DNA from: Parelaphostrongylus tenuis
Taxonomy: Eukaryota > Nematoda > Chromadorea > Rhabditida > Metastrongylidae
DNA: 64,000 nt
Direction: 5' to 3'
NCBI GenBank assembly: GCA_019055375.1
Contig: JAHQIW010005468.1
Location: 93,554 to 157,553, forward strand
Shown here: piece by piece, positions 45,666-56,809 of the stretch
How the letters are laid out: each line of letters opens with the position of its first letter
Position numbering within the stretch: position 1 is the stretch's first letter
Translations under genes and position numbers: made by a program
The notes under the pieces: model-generated
The model's input: only the letters and a program-made list of their open reading frames with translations
Told to the model about the DNA's origin: nothing
Database searches by the model: none

Positions 45666-45929
45666 AATAGGGTAAGTAATTCTGCGTTCCTTGTGCGTCC
45701 AAAACAACCAGTCCTCTTTTTATTATGTAGTGACATTTTCTTCTCATATGAACAATATTTTGCGGGATAAAATCTGTTTAGTATTAAATTTATCGCAAAA
45801 ACAAACTATTTTAATCAAGAGCTGTGATGATAAGTCTCTTAGAGTTCTTTTTCTTAGGACGGCATGGAATCGTGAAGGAGAATTTTTCGTTGGACAAAGA
45901 CTTACTATTGCACCTTCAACAATCATTTG

Positions 45930-46705
45930 AACGCTAGAATTTTGGGGGAATACAGAAGGTGCATATTTTCAAGAAAACCTTACAGCGTTTGCAACAGCAA
46001 AAATAAAATTATGTTTTACACGCGCCGTGCGCTTTTATAATCATCAGGTTAATATTTCGCTGGGCAAAACTCTTTCCGTAGACTGTTAATAGACGTTTGG
46101 TAGCATAATCTCGAAAAATTTTTGAAGGTACTTGATCTCCAGAAAGGCTTCTTTACGGTGCTGTAGCAAAAAAAAAAATCGCATTTCATTTACGCGTATT
46201 TCTCGCAGGACAGAACTAATTCCTTGAATTATAAGCAATAATTAGATAGCGTAAATTTCGATGGTTCCAACATGTGCTTATTATCTGTGAATATCGTTTC
46301 ACTTCACTGTAGCAGAAGTAATTAGATTGAGCTTCAAACACGTCGTGCATTACTTATCAGATAGGGTGTGTGAGTGGTGATTTTTGTTATCGAATTTGGA
46401 ATTTTTTTTCGCCTTGGCCAAATGTCTAGATAAGACATATGAATCTGATACTCGAGATTTCCTCTACATGACCATATGCTTCCCGTACTCAGACTTAGAC
46501 TACCTACACTTAGGTAGGTTTAAAGCGAATTTTCATGGCAACACGGAATGAGAATAAAAAGCCTAAGCCTTAGAACGATAGAACAAGGCTTTCTTTACAA
46601 AGGCCCAAAAATCATATAAAGCGGAGAAAAAGTATTCAAACAAATAACGAAAATCCACGCGATAACGCGCTAAGCGTGTGATTTACAACTCCAATATAAC
46701 CGCTA
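45930..46705. repeat. Dispersed AT-rich repeat R3 cluster
   Basis: Blocks AAATAAAATTATGTTTTACACGCGCC, TTTCGCTGGGCAAAACTC and GTAGACTGTTAATAGACGTTTGG recur at 25.0, 60.36 and 27.7-29.2 kb. Confidence 0.5.
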
Positions 46706-46859
46706 CAGTGCACCAAAGAAGCTTTTTAGAACCAAGCATACCTGAATTCTATGAAATTTATGATATTTAATGACTAATGACACGCAAGGCGTAGCTTGGT
46801 TCAGTGAAATATAAGAGCGATAATATTGAAAGCGAGCAGCTTGAAATGAAAATCTGTGA

Positions 46860-47240
46860 GTAACATATTGACGCCACACGGGAACTGAACTTTCATTTCG
46901 TCCTCTCCGGTGACTCGTGCTAACCAATTGCACTACAGATGCTTGTTTTGCCATCACACTTTCTACGCTGCAACGCATCAATCTGTCAGTAGCCAACCGT
47001 CAACGGTTTGGCATCAATCGCAGTTGCGCTGGCAGATATATTGGATATATATGATTAGCAAGAATTCCATTATTTGACCGCTTTTTATCGGTAGCATGAT
47101 GTTACAAATATGTCCAAGGACCTTGAGTGGTGTGCAAAACTTGACGTCGGACGGGAATCGAATCATACTCATCCTTTCGAAGGACGCGTACTAACATCAT
47201 TGGGCATATTTGTAACATCACACCACCGTTAAAACGGAGA
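46860..47240 (-). repeat. SINE-1 copies (one composite, one partial)
   Basis: Reverse complement of 46870-47065: leader AACCGTTGACGGTTGGCTAC, then CATCTGTAGTGCAATTGGTTA, GTCACCGGAGAGGACG, AGTTCCCGTGTGGCGTCAA. A second, partial copy lies at 47120-47235 (GAGTGGTGTGCAAAACTTGACGTC, CATCATTGGGCATATTTG, inverted parts). Confidence 0.58.
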
Positions 47241-48540
47241 CATTTTTCTCCAACAAAAGAGGTTCATTTACGACTTCTAATTTCATGTTGTCGGACTAAA
47301 AAGAACTCTCATAGATATTGATGGCATTTTATGGTTACGCAATCATGTTAGCTCAAAATCAAATGCTCGTTCCTTAACATTATGTTGAAAGGTCATCTGT
47401 TTTCTCACACATCACTATTACACACAACTGTAAAAAATTCAGATTGTTAACGGGAATTTCTTCGAGTTTGGTGCACGTCAATTGAGTCTATTTTCTGCTT
47501 TATAAATCTGGAAAAAACATCGCAAAATGTTCAATGTAGAATTGAACAGATTGCTGTTATTGCGCAAAAATGAGACTCCAAATATATAAGTTCATCGCGC
47601 AAAGAAAATTTCTAAAAATACCTATTTGCTTTCAGAAGACAACATTTTAGAGCGACATCATGGAATTGTCATAAGGGGTTGTTAGTCCGTTTGTTAAGAA
47701 AGGAGCAGTCAATATTGTGAAGTAATTCAAGCACTTCAGCTTATCTTGGCATGGAGTCAATTCATCACAAATGAATAAAGTAAAAAAAAAAGGCGGATGT
47801 GAGGACTTGTCATAAACTAAACCAGCACTGTCAACAGCTGCACATGTTCTCTTCCCTACGTTGTTGACATCGCTGAAAATAATACTGTTGGCAAGAAATT
47901 TTTTTACATTGCAAACAAATCGAACACTTTTATAATATCAGAATCTGTATAAGTTTGAAAGAATCCTAGTTGTATTTTCAGATATAAATTCCCTGCGGTT
48001 CTTTGAAAGACTTGGAGATCCTGCGGACACGCCCTGCGAACTGCAAACGAGCTCAGCACGATTTGCATCCTATTTAAAGGATTAGAGTTTTAAGACGAAG
48101 AAGTAAAATAACAATTTGCCGAAGCGCACATGCCGTCAGATGAGGCAGAAACCAATGGAGGTGTCTTAAATTGGTGGACTTTTAGAAACTATACACAAAA
48201 TTTGGAAAGATATTTGTTGATATAGCTGTAGAATGATCACTATATTGATTCTCAACTGACAAACATGACAAATTCCAGCAAAAAGTGCTTACATCTGTCT
48301 TAAGTTAAGCTAAATCATTCCCTCAAAGGAGTGTTAAACAACCGTGTGAAAGGTTCACAAAGGAGGAAGCCGCAGCGGCTAAGGTGAGCTGCGACACATA
48401 CCTTGTCGCTATCCGATCCACTTCAAACTCACAAAACCTTCCCTCCCTCTGGCATGAGCAAAATAGCGCCACTCGTGTATGGGTAAACTGTCACCAAAAC
48501 TGATAGATCCACAGGGTTCGTAAGAGTTCGATATAGAATA
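47241..48540. other. No gene recognised
   Basis: AT-rich, nothing recognised. Confidence 0.3.
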
Positions 48541-48800
48541 AATCTTTTTATTTACATTAGTGATCCGCCTTAACAGTGTTTTTTTTCACTGTGCGGATCC
48601 TGGTACATCTAGTTTCGATTCGTTCTTCGCCTCCTTCTAGAATGACGGAGAATGCCGGCCGAGCTTGTCTCCTTCCAATCTCTTGGATAGCCTGGTTGTG
48701 GCAGTCCATAGGGTGTTGTTGTTGACTGCCGGAGAGAGTTAGGGAGTGCGTGTTGCCACTCGGTCACGGCGCTCCTATCCAATCATTCACCTCTAACAGC
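48541..48800. repeat. Dispersed repeat R4
   Basis: ACTGTGCGGATCCTGGTAC, GAGCTTGTCTCCTTCCAATCTC, TTGACTGCCGGAGAGAGTTAGGG, GGCGCTCCTATCCAATCA. Related copies lie at 50500-50700 and 59010-59190, with an edge fragment near 17460-17500. Confidence 0.55.
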
Positions 48801-50499
48801 GCTTGATTATTTTAAAAGCCGATGAACGAACTCGTAAATAGGACAGTTATGAAAAAAATGTACCGAACGACTAGAAATTTATGTACAGGAGAAGGCAAAA
48901 GACGATGGTCACTGAATAGAGCACAAAAGACAATAATAATTATTGTGATGAACCACCACGGTCTTGGTGCAGGAGTCAGAACAACAAGGTGCAGAATCCT
49001 TGACAGTATAATTACGTTATAAATTCAAAATAAATCTCTTGGCTTTGAATGAGGGAGGAGAACGAGGATCTTATATTATTAATAATCCACCTAATTATAC
49101 GAATAGTATACACTTTACGAGGATGCTGAGTGATTTGCAAGACTTTGACCCGGACGCGGAGTTGAACGTCAGTGAGCGAAACGGGTGGAACAGGAGTTTT
49201 ACCCGCTTCACCCAAATTCCAAAGCTTTACCTATCACTCAGCATCTTTGGATAATAGACATATTATCAAAAACTACCATAACGGCAGTCTACGGATGAAG
49301 CAGAGTGTTTAATAAGGAGCCTAATCACAAAGACTTGTGTTGTTTGATCCCTTTCCCCGATCTATCCTGCAGTCACAATGTCTAAACGCGGATAACCATG
49401 AAATTTCAAGAAGATCGAAGAAGAAGAAGAAGATGTTAAAACCCCACGACATTTGCAAAGAAGACGAATTCTACAAAAGCAGTCGAAACAAAACTCACAG
49501 TGTTCGAAGATCTATGGGAAGATAAATGCTTGGAAACGACTGAATTCGAGAAGTATCCGCACATTAAAGTTTGATAACGAGTCATATAAAATAGGAAAAC
49601 GCAGCTTTAAGAGCGGGAAAAAATTTCTGTAGACTCTTAATCAATATTGTCACATAACACACTTCAAGGCTTCGATGAAAGCGAAGTCACTGAAACGTTG
49701 ATCGTTGAATGTCAACAACAGCGATGATGACTAGTACCTCTTCGCTGCGGTTAAACAAAGGAAGTCCGTCAGATTTACACATACTAATAATTGAAATCGA
49801 AATTTATATAAAGTAGCCCTCTTTGAAGTGTTACGCAAGTGTTTTCTTACCCGAGGCTTATTATGAATGGAATCTATCTTATCAGAATCTATAAGAAAGG
49901 AAGAAGAACCTTCAAAACAGCTCATCAGAAGAGAGCCGAAGAAAGGTTAGTAGATATGCCACAAATTATATCTGAACGATGCTCTCGAAGTGGAAAGATA
50001 AAAATTTGTCTACACTTCGTGGTTCAATATTTTCACCGTACAAATCGAAATATACAAGAAGGAGACAGAAATAAGTGGAGAAATTTTTTGTTAATGGGAC
50101 AAAATGTAAGTTTTCTAGAGTCATATTCTAAGCGGTAATGTCTCCACATTGCTGAATTGTCTTTCCTTAAAATAACTATGGGTTGAGAATATTCTGATGA
50201 TGTGTGGAAAATTATGTAGCATTAATAAGGCATTACAATCGCCAACTCACCGCAAAACTTTCTAGGCAGCTTAGCAAAAACTACTAAAGGAAGGATCTTT
50301 GTTTAGACTGATCATTACCACTCTTACAGAGCAACTATCGTTTTTCGAAGTGTTGGTTTGATGCGGAAGAACTGCGTCTGTGAAAAAAGTTGATATTTTA
50401 TTGAAAAATTGTCACTTGTAGGTTAGAATTGCAATTGGCATGTAGAATGCTATTCGTATATCGCTTTATCAATTTATTTGGCGCGTCGCGAAGTTTCTT
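48801..50499. other. No gene recognised; one longer unexplained ORF
   Basis: A Lys/Arg-rich 99-residue open frame at 49839-50138 (plus) has no recognised family and no paralogue here. A remnant of a SINE tail lies near 49118-49180. Nothing else recognised. Confidence 0.3.
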
Positions 50500-50705
50500 T
50501 TCACTGTATAAGATCCAGTCTATTATTCGAATCATTTCCTCCCTCTAATGAGAATTCATTTTCTTCATGAGAGCTATACAATACTTGCCGAGCACGTCTC
50601 CTTGCAATCTCGAAGATAACCAGGCGGGGCCTTTGCTACGGATTGCCAGAGAGTATTGGGAGGCTATGGGATCAATTCCTCGTCAATCACCATTAGACAG
50701 CCACA
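50500..50705. repeat. Dispersed repeat R4
   Basis: GCCGAGCACGTCTCCTTGCAATCTC, GATTGCCAGAGAGTATTGGG, CAATCACCATT, in the same order as 48541-48800 and 59010-59190. Confidence 0.5.
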
Positions 50706-51120
50706 CACCTTTTTTTACTATATAAATAGCACATGAATACACGATATTTTTCTTATTTACACAACCTATCACCAAATTTTACTGTGCGAATCCCAGCACT
50801 TTTAGCACTTGAGTCATTTCGTTGCATACACCTTCCACAAAGGTCATGGAACATTTAGCTTGCTATCACCTGTTGTTTGAGGATTTCGTCTTCTTAATGG
50901 ATAGTGTGAATTTCTGTTCGCGCAAAATTCCTTGATCTCGGAGTAATTATAGCTAAAATGTTGTGTAGGGCGTTTGTCGACTCATCGCAAAAAAAGTGTT
51001 AGTGAGGGAGTAGGACCAGAACCTTCCTTCCTGATTATCTGCATTATTAACCATTAGCCGCGACTACCTTATACATATTATAAACAATTTGGAGATTATG
51101 TTGTAAAATTAATGTTCATG
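50706..51120. other. No gene recognised
   Basis: Contains an edge fragment of R4 (ACTGTGCGAATCCCAGCACTTTTAG near 50782). Otherwise nothing. Confidence 0.3.
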
Positions 51121-51265
51121 GGATAGATAGCCGACTGGTAGCGATGTCGAGCGATGTCGTTCATTACGAGCTCGGTCCTGGCTCAATCCAATGCCGTGTT
51201 CACCAAGCCTCTTATGCCTTTGAAATCGCAATCTTGGTTCCAGACCTGTCTAATATCGTTTTACT
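51121..51265 (+). repeat. SINE-2, diverged copy
   Basis: tRNA-like AGCCGACTGGTAGCGATGTCGA.., then TGGCTCAATCC, CACCAAGCCTCTTATGCC, TTGGTTCCAGACCTGTCT. The tail corresponds to TGGTATCAGACTTGTCTGG of the 61.6 kb copy. Confidence 0.45.
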
Positions 51266-51320
51266 TTCTATAATCTAAGTGGGATTTTACCTTTGCTCAG
51301 CTTTCGACAAAACTGTAAGG

Positions 51321-51457
51321 AGAGAATTGAGTGGTGAACAAAAACACGGCCTCAGGCGGGAATCGAACTCACGTTTCATCCTATCCGGGGACGCGTGCTC
51401 TACCACTATACCACTGAGGCACATTTGCCCGACCACTCATTCTTCAACATCTCAATG
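51321..51457 (-). repeat. Left arm of tRNA-bearing inverted repeat
   Basis: 137 nt arm, essentially identical to the reverse complement of 51620-51756. It carries tRNA-like sequence at 51349-51420 (minus) and is followed by the SINE-1 leader (GCCAACCTTTGACAGGTTTGG, AACCCAGTTGAGCTGATAG) to about 51545. Confidence 0.8.
51349..51420 (-). other. tRNA-like sequence (inverted copy)
   Basis: 72 nt, same sequence as 51656-51727 on the opposite strand apart from A for G at one D-loop-region position near 51407. See that entry for the fold. Confidence 0.6.
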
Positions 51458-51561
51458 TTAACTATCAGCCGCCAACCTTTGACAGGTTTGGTCGGGTATG
51501 CGATTTCGCTTTATAAACCCAGTTGAGCTGATAGCTATTCTAATTAATAATACTTCGAAAT

Positions 51562-51809
51562 TATAGTATTTTCACTGCTTTTTTCGCAGTTTTATTATTT
51601 TACTTATATAACTAAGAGAATTGAGATGTTGAAGAATGAGTGGTCGGGCAAATGTGCCTCAGTGGTGTAGTGGTAGAGCACGCGTCCCCGGATAGGATGA
51701 AACGTGGGTTCGATTCCCGCCTGAGGCCGTGTTTTTGTTCACCACTCAATTCTCTTAGTTATATAAGTAAAATAATAACACTGCGAAAAAAGCAGTGAAA
51801 ATACTATAG
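51562..51809. repeat. 64-bp near-perfect stem flanking a tRNA-like sequence
   Basis: 51562-51625 pairs with 51746-51809 with about one mismatch (TATAGTATTTTCACTGCTTT..., both ending AAGAGAATTGAG inward). The enclosed 120 nt contain the tRNA-like sequence at 51656-51727. Near-identity of the arms suggests a young or gene-converted structure. Confidence 0.8.
51656..51727 (+). other. tRNA-like cloverleaf (SINE-1 head or tRNA pseudogene)
   Basis: All stems pair: acceptor GCCTCAG/CTGAGGC perfect; D stem GTGT/GCAC; anticodon stem CGTCC/GGATG; T stem GTGGG/CCCGC with loop TTCGATT. Pol III A-box-like TGGTGTAGTGGTAGAGC and B box GGTTCGATTCC are intact, and a T5 run follows 4-5 bases after the acceptor. 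The nominal anticodon would be GGA, but the loop is CCGGATA, with C instead of the invariant T before the anticodon and T instead of a purine after it. It also lacks the long variable arm of a serine tRNA. I therefore call it tRNA-like, not a functional tRNA. Confidence 0.65.
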
Positions 51810-51825
51810 TTTCGCTGTAAGGAGA

Positions 51826-52143
51826 TATACCTTTATTTCGAGTGCTTTATTAAGACCACGCTCAAATTTCAATAGATCCTTTCATTATTATTTGAGCCAA
51901 CTTGTCTGCGGTCTGGTAAGGGCTCTTGTACAGCCCGATGCACGTGTTTCGTCTTTAGAGACTCGTCAATCGGGTAGAACCCGTCGTCTTCCGATATTTT
52001 TGAAGTCAGTTCTCTCGGGAGCTCTGCTTTCTTACAGAGAGTCAATCGAAGACGAACGTTTTACACTCTATGTCAAGCAAAATTTTACCTAATACAGAGT
52101 GTTTGCGCACTCGAATGCTCTTTGGATGGTATTTTTATCTGTT
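51826..52143 (+). mobile_element. FB-1 single arm
   Basis: TTATTTCGAGTGCTTTATTAAGACCACGC-type inner tail, then TTATTTGAGCCAACTTGTC, CAGCCCGATGCACGTG, ending TGGATGGTATTTTTATC. It is one arm without its inverted partner. The inner tail of one unit directly precedes the outer edge of the next, as at 39.9 kb. Confidence 0.7.
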
Positions 52144-52433
52144 ACTGTAAGGACTGTAAGGATAATCGACCCTACGAGCATGTCATTTAACAAAATTCAT
52201 AAGGAAGACAAAACATCAGAAGGCAAGAGGGTAGTTGAGACAGAACACAAAATGTTTAGTGACCGTTGTTATAACCAATACCAGGAAACAAAGAGATTAC
52301 AAGAAGTCGTGGATTTCAAAGGATAAATTTAATGACGGGTTACAGAAAATGAACGAGAAAGTAAAAAAAAATTCAATAAGTGTGACCACCAGAACATCAA
52401 TAAAAGGTGTAATAATAAATGAATGACAATTTC
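52144..52433. other. No gene recognised
   Basis: Short open frames only. Confidence 0.25.
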
Positions 52434-52645
52434 ACCTGTATCACCTGCCGTCCCGTTGATCGTCGAGTGACTCCAACGGGCACCAGCAACACTTCCATTT
52501 TTCCCTGTCGCGTGCAAGAGTAGCCCAGTGGGTCCTCCTCGCTCTAGGGATTCGCTGAGCATCATATCTTTCGTCTATGCCTTTCGTGAAGATATCGGAC
52601 CAACGGGTCGGTGGTCTTTCTGTAGTGCGCTTAACGGCTTCGAAA
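52434..52645 (-). pseudogene. RTE 3'-terminal fragment
   Basis: The minus strand encodes RPPTRWSDIFTKGIDERYDA, then RIPRARRTHWATLARDREKW and ESLDDQRDGR, ending at TGA and followed by AGGTGATACAGGTGA as in the 17.34 kb element end. A clean 5' truncation is typical of target-primed reverse transcription. Confidence 0.8.
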
Positions 52646-52955
52646 TCGAAGACTAAAGTCGAATGACAATTTGTATAAATAAAATGCATTGAACCACATT
52701 GGTGAGCACATACCCAGTGAAAACCGATTGAGACTGAAAAAATCACATGCAAGTACAGCGGATGATAGATACATCATCGCATGCTCTATGCAGGTAGCTG
52801 TAACTGTAGGAGCTAAGGGGTGAGTAAAAAGTTTGGTCAATTTTGTAATTTGTTAATTTTAGCATGGATATAATACTGCTTTAATGTGCCGATGATTCTA
52901 TTCACTTCTTTGTTCAATTTTGGTCTAAAATCTGTCTTATTTATTTGTCTATTTT
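52646..52955. other. No gene recognised
   Basis: Nothing recognised. Confidence 0.25.
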
Positions 52956-53560
52956 CACTTGTTCTCAAGTTATGGATAGCAAAAATCAACGTGTCAAAGT
53001 GCTTTGAAACACGAGACTGCAATGAAAACGGCCGACATTGTCAAAACCGGCTGGATTCAAACCGGTAGGTGTATGCAGAGTCGCAAAATGTTTTTAAAAA
53101 ATTGAAGGGACACGGACCGTCTTCGAAAGTTCAACCAACCACTTCATCTACTCCGAAAAACATCTAAAGGATCCGTTGCCAAATTCAACGTAGTCCGGAA
53201 CGTTCGATGCAAAATGGCTCGGGAAGCTCGAGATCAGCTACCGCAGCTCCTGAAGCATTGTTACAAATATGTTCAAGCTATGCAGCTGCAAGATCGCTCG
53301 TGTTCAGTGTTCAAATTCTGATCACAAAGATGAATGAAAAACGTAATTCAAAAGGTCGCCGAATGATTAGTTTGATAGCTGGTGCTCGTCTGTCGGTGCT
53401 TTTGATGGACGAGAAGATATTCACATTCAAATCATCGCACAATCGTCAGAATCGATGTCGACGTCATCTTTTCAAGAAGAGTCAGCAAAATCCGCAGCAG
53501 CAAAAACCATAGGTCGCAGATTTATTCAACATATGCCTAGGCGTCGAAGAAATCAGAATC
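52956..53560 (+). pseudogene. Tc1-like transposase remnant (DNA-binding half plus first catalytic Asp)
   Basis: Shifting frames read KTGWIQTGRCMQSR, GSVAKFNVVRNVRCKMAR, KLEISYRSS, then an intact stretch RLSVLLMDEKIFTFKSSHNR and, in another frame, EESAKSAAAKTIGRRF. This matches the nematode Tc1/mariner-superfamily pattern KTGxxxxTV..RNPxRSMRKMARELxIS...VLFTDEKIFTIExxxNRQND..AAxRIVGRSxHP, with DEK holding the first DDE aspartate. The catalytic C-terminal half is missing. A trinucleotide repeat follows. Confidence 0.7.
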
Positions 53561-53579
53561 GCCGGAGAGGCATCCATCG

Positions 53580-53623
53580 AACTATTACTACTACTGCTGC
53601 TACTATTACTACTACTACTACCA
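53580..53623. repeat. (ACT)n-like trinucleotide microsatellite
   Basis: Imperfect ACT/GCT repeat at the 3' edge of the transposase remnant. It makes the neighbouring frames look Thr-rich on plus and Ser-rich on minus. Confidence 0.9.
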
Positions 53624-53660
53624 GTCTCGCCTCGGCTAAACAAGCCCAAAAATTTATTAC

Positions 53661-54539
53661 TTGACAATGCCTAGATTTCTAGATAGTCGGTCTTTTAAAG
53701 GCCTATACTATGTTTAGGCAATATTGAAATAGTCGGCACCGCTTTACAGCAGAGCAACACGTTACATAGGTTTATAACTTCCGCTAACGCTCGTTTTGTC
53801 ATTCTACTTGCACGTAGTAGAATGAGGACTCTGAACACTGCGCTTAGTGATACATGACAGAACATATCTGTGCTCTCAAACGAGATGAAGTGCATTTGAA
53901 ACATCTTGAGATCGCTATAACGGAGCCAGTCGCATTATGGCAGAAAAAGCTTGGAATGATTATATAAAGGAGACTGATTACTAGAGAGCCGAACAGCTCA
54001 TTCTTCGAGAGATGTAGAGAAAGATGGACGACGGTTGTGGTGACTATATACTTCTTATATGATCAATTATAGTAAAAGGGAGAACTCAGTGCTTATCTTC
54101 ATGAATCTTCTGCCTTTTTGAAGCACAATTAAACTTGTCGTTATTTAACTTCAACAAAGTTTTTCCATTTGCATTAGCGTTTTTTCCGATATTTTCTTTG
54201 ATATAGTTCTTGAATTGGCTAGCCCATCATAACCATTAGACGGTGGTCAGCCTGACGGCTAGGGGTCACACTAACTCATCCACTCCGCTTTTTGTAGGTG
54301 GTCGACTGCTATCAGTATAAATTTTGAACTATTTATGGGTTTTCGGAGTTTCTCAATGAAAGGACTTTGTAAATGAAAATGTACGGTGTTTGAACTGCTT
54401 TGTATTTGACGTCGACGACATTTTGTGATGAAGACGTTCTCTATATAAATTCATCAATTCTGCACAGTGTACACAATAAATTACTAATATTTTATTACTA
54501 CTCGACATATACTTCGTTTAAGCAGTAGTTTACCAGCTC
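53661..54539. other. No gene recognised
   Basis: Nothing recognised. A candidate AATAAA for copy C lies at about 54494-54499 on the minus strand. Confidence 0.3.
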
Positions 54540-55097
54540 AATTTTATCATCAGCTTTACCTGAGTGTATAAATGTACCATGACGTAAATATAACGGTAGC
54601 ACATCCACCAGACTGCGTTATCACACAGGATAGTTGCTGTCAGGGCAAAATTCAGATCACAAAAACATCTCTCTGCTTCGTAAGATTGGCCAACGAAATT
54701 TAGGGACGTCTTGTGAAAAACGTACCACTCTTATATCTAGTCTAAATATTTTTAAAAAATTTAAAAATAAAGCGGAGCTGGTGAAATAGCGAAACGTCCG
54801 TGAGTGAAACTTCTGGCAACGCTTACTAAACAGCTAAGCAACCATGTATTTTGTCCACGAAACGATAAAAATGGCTCAATACGAGGTCACATGTAAGATT
54901 TACGAGTATCGTTAGATAACAACAATAACAAGCAGATTCAGTAAACACTCTACAAAGAGCAAAAGTAGATTACAACATAAAACAAGTTGCTGATTAGAAA
55001 CAATGTTGAATCATTGAGAAAATCAGGAGAGCCAAACTGATTGTTCAGCCAGGTGGAGCTGAGTTTCTTGGGAAAACCAAGTTTCAATTAGCTTCAC
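54540..55097. other. 3' flank of copy C, shared with copy B
   Basis: Alignable to 24078-24600 in the same position relative to exon 8. No coding frame is shared. Confidence 0.5.
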
Positions 55098-55280
55098 TCA
55101 GTTTCTGGAGTTTTCTAGAGCGTGAAAAACTGCCTGATGAATTCTCCAGTAGTTTCGACAGTTGTCAAAGTGACTGAATTTTATGGCGTTCGTCACGTAA
55201 GCAATGACAATTTGGTTACGGATGTCGAACGTGATTTGCTGACATCCATGTCCAGAATGGCTAATCAGAGGAGCACTGTC
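55098..55280 (-). CDS. Copy C exon 8 (last exon, intact)
   Basis: 183 bp, acceptor GACCTTTCAG. DSAPLISHSGHGCQQITFDI then RNQIVIAYVTNAIKFSHF and CRNYWRIHQAVFHALENS to TGA. Full-length for the family. Confidence 0.78.
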   Translation of the reverse strand, partial: DSAPLISHSGHGCQQITFDIRNQIVIAYVTNAIKFSHFDNCRNYWRIHQAVFHALENSRN

Positions 55281-56809
55281 CTGAAAGGTCAGAATATTTC
55301 TCTAAGTCAGGTAGATTGGTTACTACCATCATAACTAACACTGCTAATAACAACCAAATAGTTGAAGAAACACTAGCAAAATTCGGAAAGTGAGCTAGAT
55401 ACGAACTCGTCATTACCCATTTCGGTGCTAACATGTTACCCACTTCTACCATTGCCTATTGCTAATATTATCCGTTCACCAAGATCTTATACAATTTATC
55501 GTAGCTAGAGGATTTATCATAGTTTGGTGTACATCGGCATTAATCGCTGAGAAAGTATGCTCTGGCTGACTTCGACTTTTTTCCCGAAATTCCGGCTATT
55601 AGTTGACTTCTTCTAATATTGATTCGAGTTTGGAATGATGGGGATGAATAGATGACACTGAAATCTTCTCATTCGACTGCAAACAAATCTTTGTTTTCAT
55701 TTTTTGCTGAAAGAATTACATGGTGTGTTTAGCAAGTCAAAGGCTGTACAGCGCATCAGAGAGCAATGCAGATTATAATATTCAATACAGTAAGATAACT
55801 TATTGAGACAAGCTGAATGGTTAGCCAAACAAGTTCTCACGCCAAAAATCACTAGCTTATTAACATAATCTCACTAACATCCGTTTATAAATATTAAACA
55901 GAAAGAGAACTTCAATACTTGATCGGTCAATTATGAACATTCATAAGAAAATTACTGCGATAATTGAGTACGTTATACTTATATAATTGAGTACTTTAGA
56001 TAGGAAGGTCATTTTTGCACTTCCATCATTCCGAGTTTCCGTAGGCAATTCAGCAAACGCAATTACTGCAGCACAAATCAGGCGCTTGAACTGATAGCAT
56101 TTAGGAAAGCAATCCTGAATTTTGACTTTCATTGAACCTTAGTGTAGATGGTCAATATTCTTATATGTCAGCTAAGAATCACACTACTGCAGGATAAATT
56201 GTCACCAGGACCAAGTGAAGAATTTGGTCGGATCGCACAAGGACCAATTTTTATCCTGGGCGGGGGGGAGCGGATGATGCCTGGGTCACTAAGGTCTTAT
56301 ATAAAACTAGTCGACTTGTCTCAGTGCAACGGTTACGACGACCAACATCGTGCGAAGAGCAACTGCAGTGGAAACTCGTTCCGAATCATTATGACTCCAA
56401 AGAGTGAGAACTTGAAACGTTAGCCACAACAAAGATTTATAAATAAAACTCTACGGTCCACTATGAAGAGAAGACTATCAAAAGTGCTCATCTATGCTTA
56501 ATTTGCTTGGTGAAAGCCACTTTAACACCTAGTAGTGGAAGGACTCACTCTGCGAACATTAATTTCGTCTTCCTTTCGTTACTACATAGTAAGTGGGAAG
56601 AGAAAAACACTGAAAGGGTGTGATTAATCTGTGTGATCAAGGTATCCTTATAAACTGTGGTCTTGAATTTCCAACCTCATTACTTGACAGAGTGGACTTC
56701 ATAGTATTTCAACCTAAAAAATCACAAATGCTACAGCTGAAAGAGGCTCAAATTAAATTTCACTTATGCTCTAAGACTCTAAATGTTTTGTTGTCTGATA
56801 ACAATTGTT
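55281..56809. other. Copy C intron 7, 3' part
   Basis: No gene. 55325-55460 is conserved with copy B (26000-26200), and 55720-55830 with copy A (7855-7930: GCTGTGGAGCAAGTCAGAGAGC). A G7 run sits at 56262-56268. Open frames here are unsupported. Confidence 0.45.

Noticed and set aside
51656..51727. Functional serine (GGA) tRNA gene
   Set aside because: It folds well, but lacks T33 and the long variable arm of a serine tRNA, and it occurs in repeat copies with the same odd loop.
53455..53667. Thr-rich or Ser-rich small proteins on the two strands
   Set aside because: Produced by the ACT trinucleotide repeat next to a transposase remnant.
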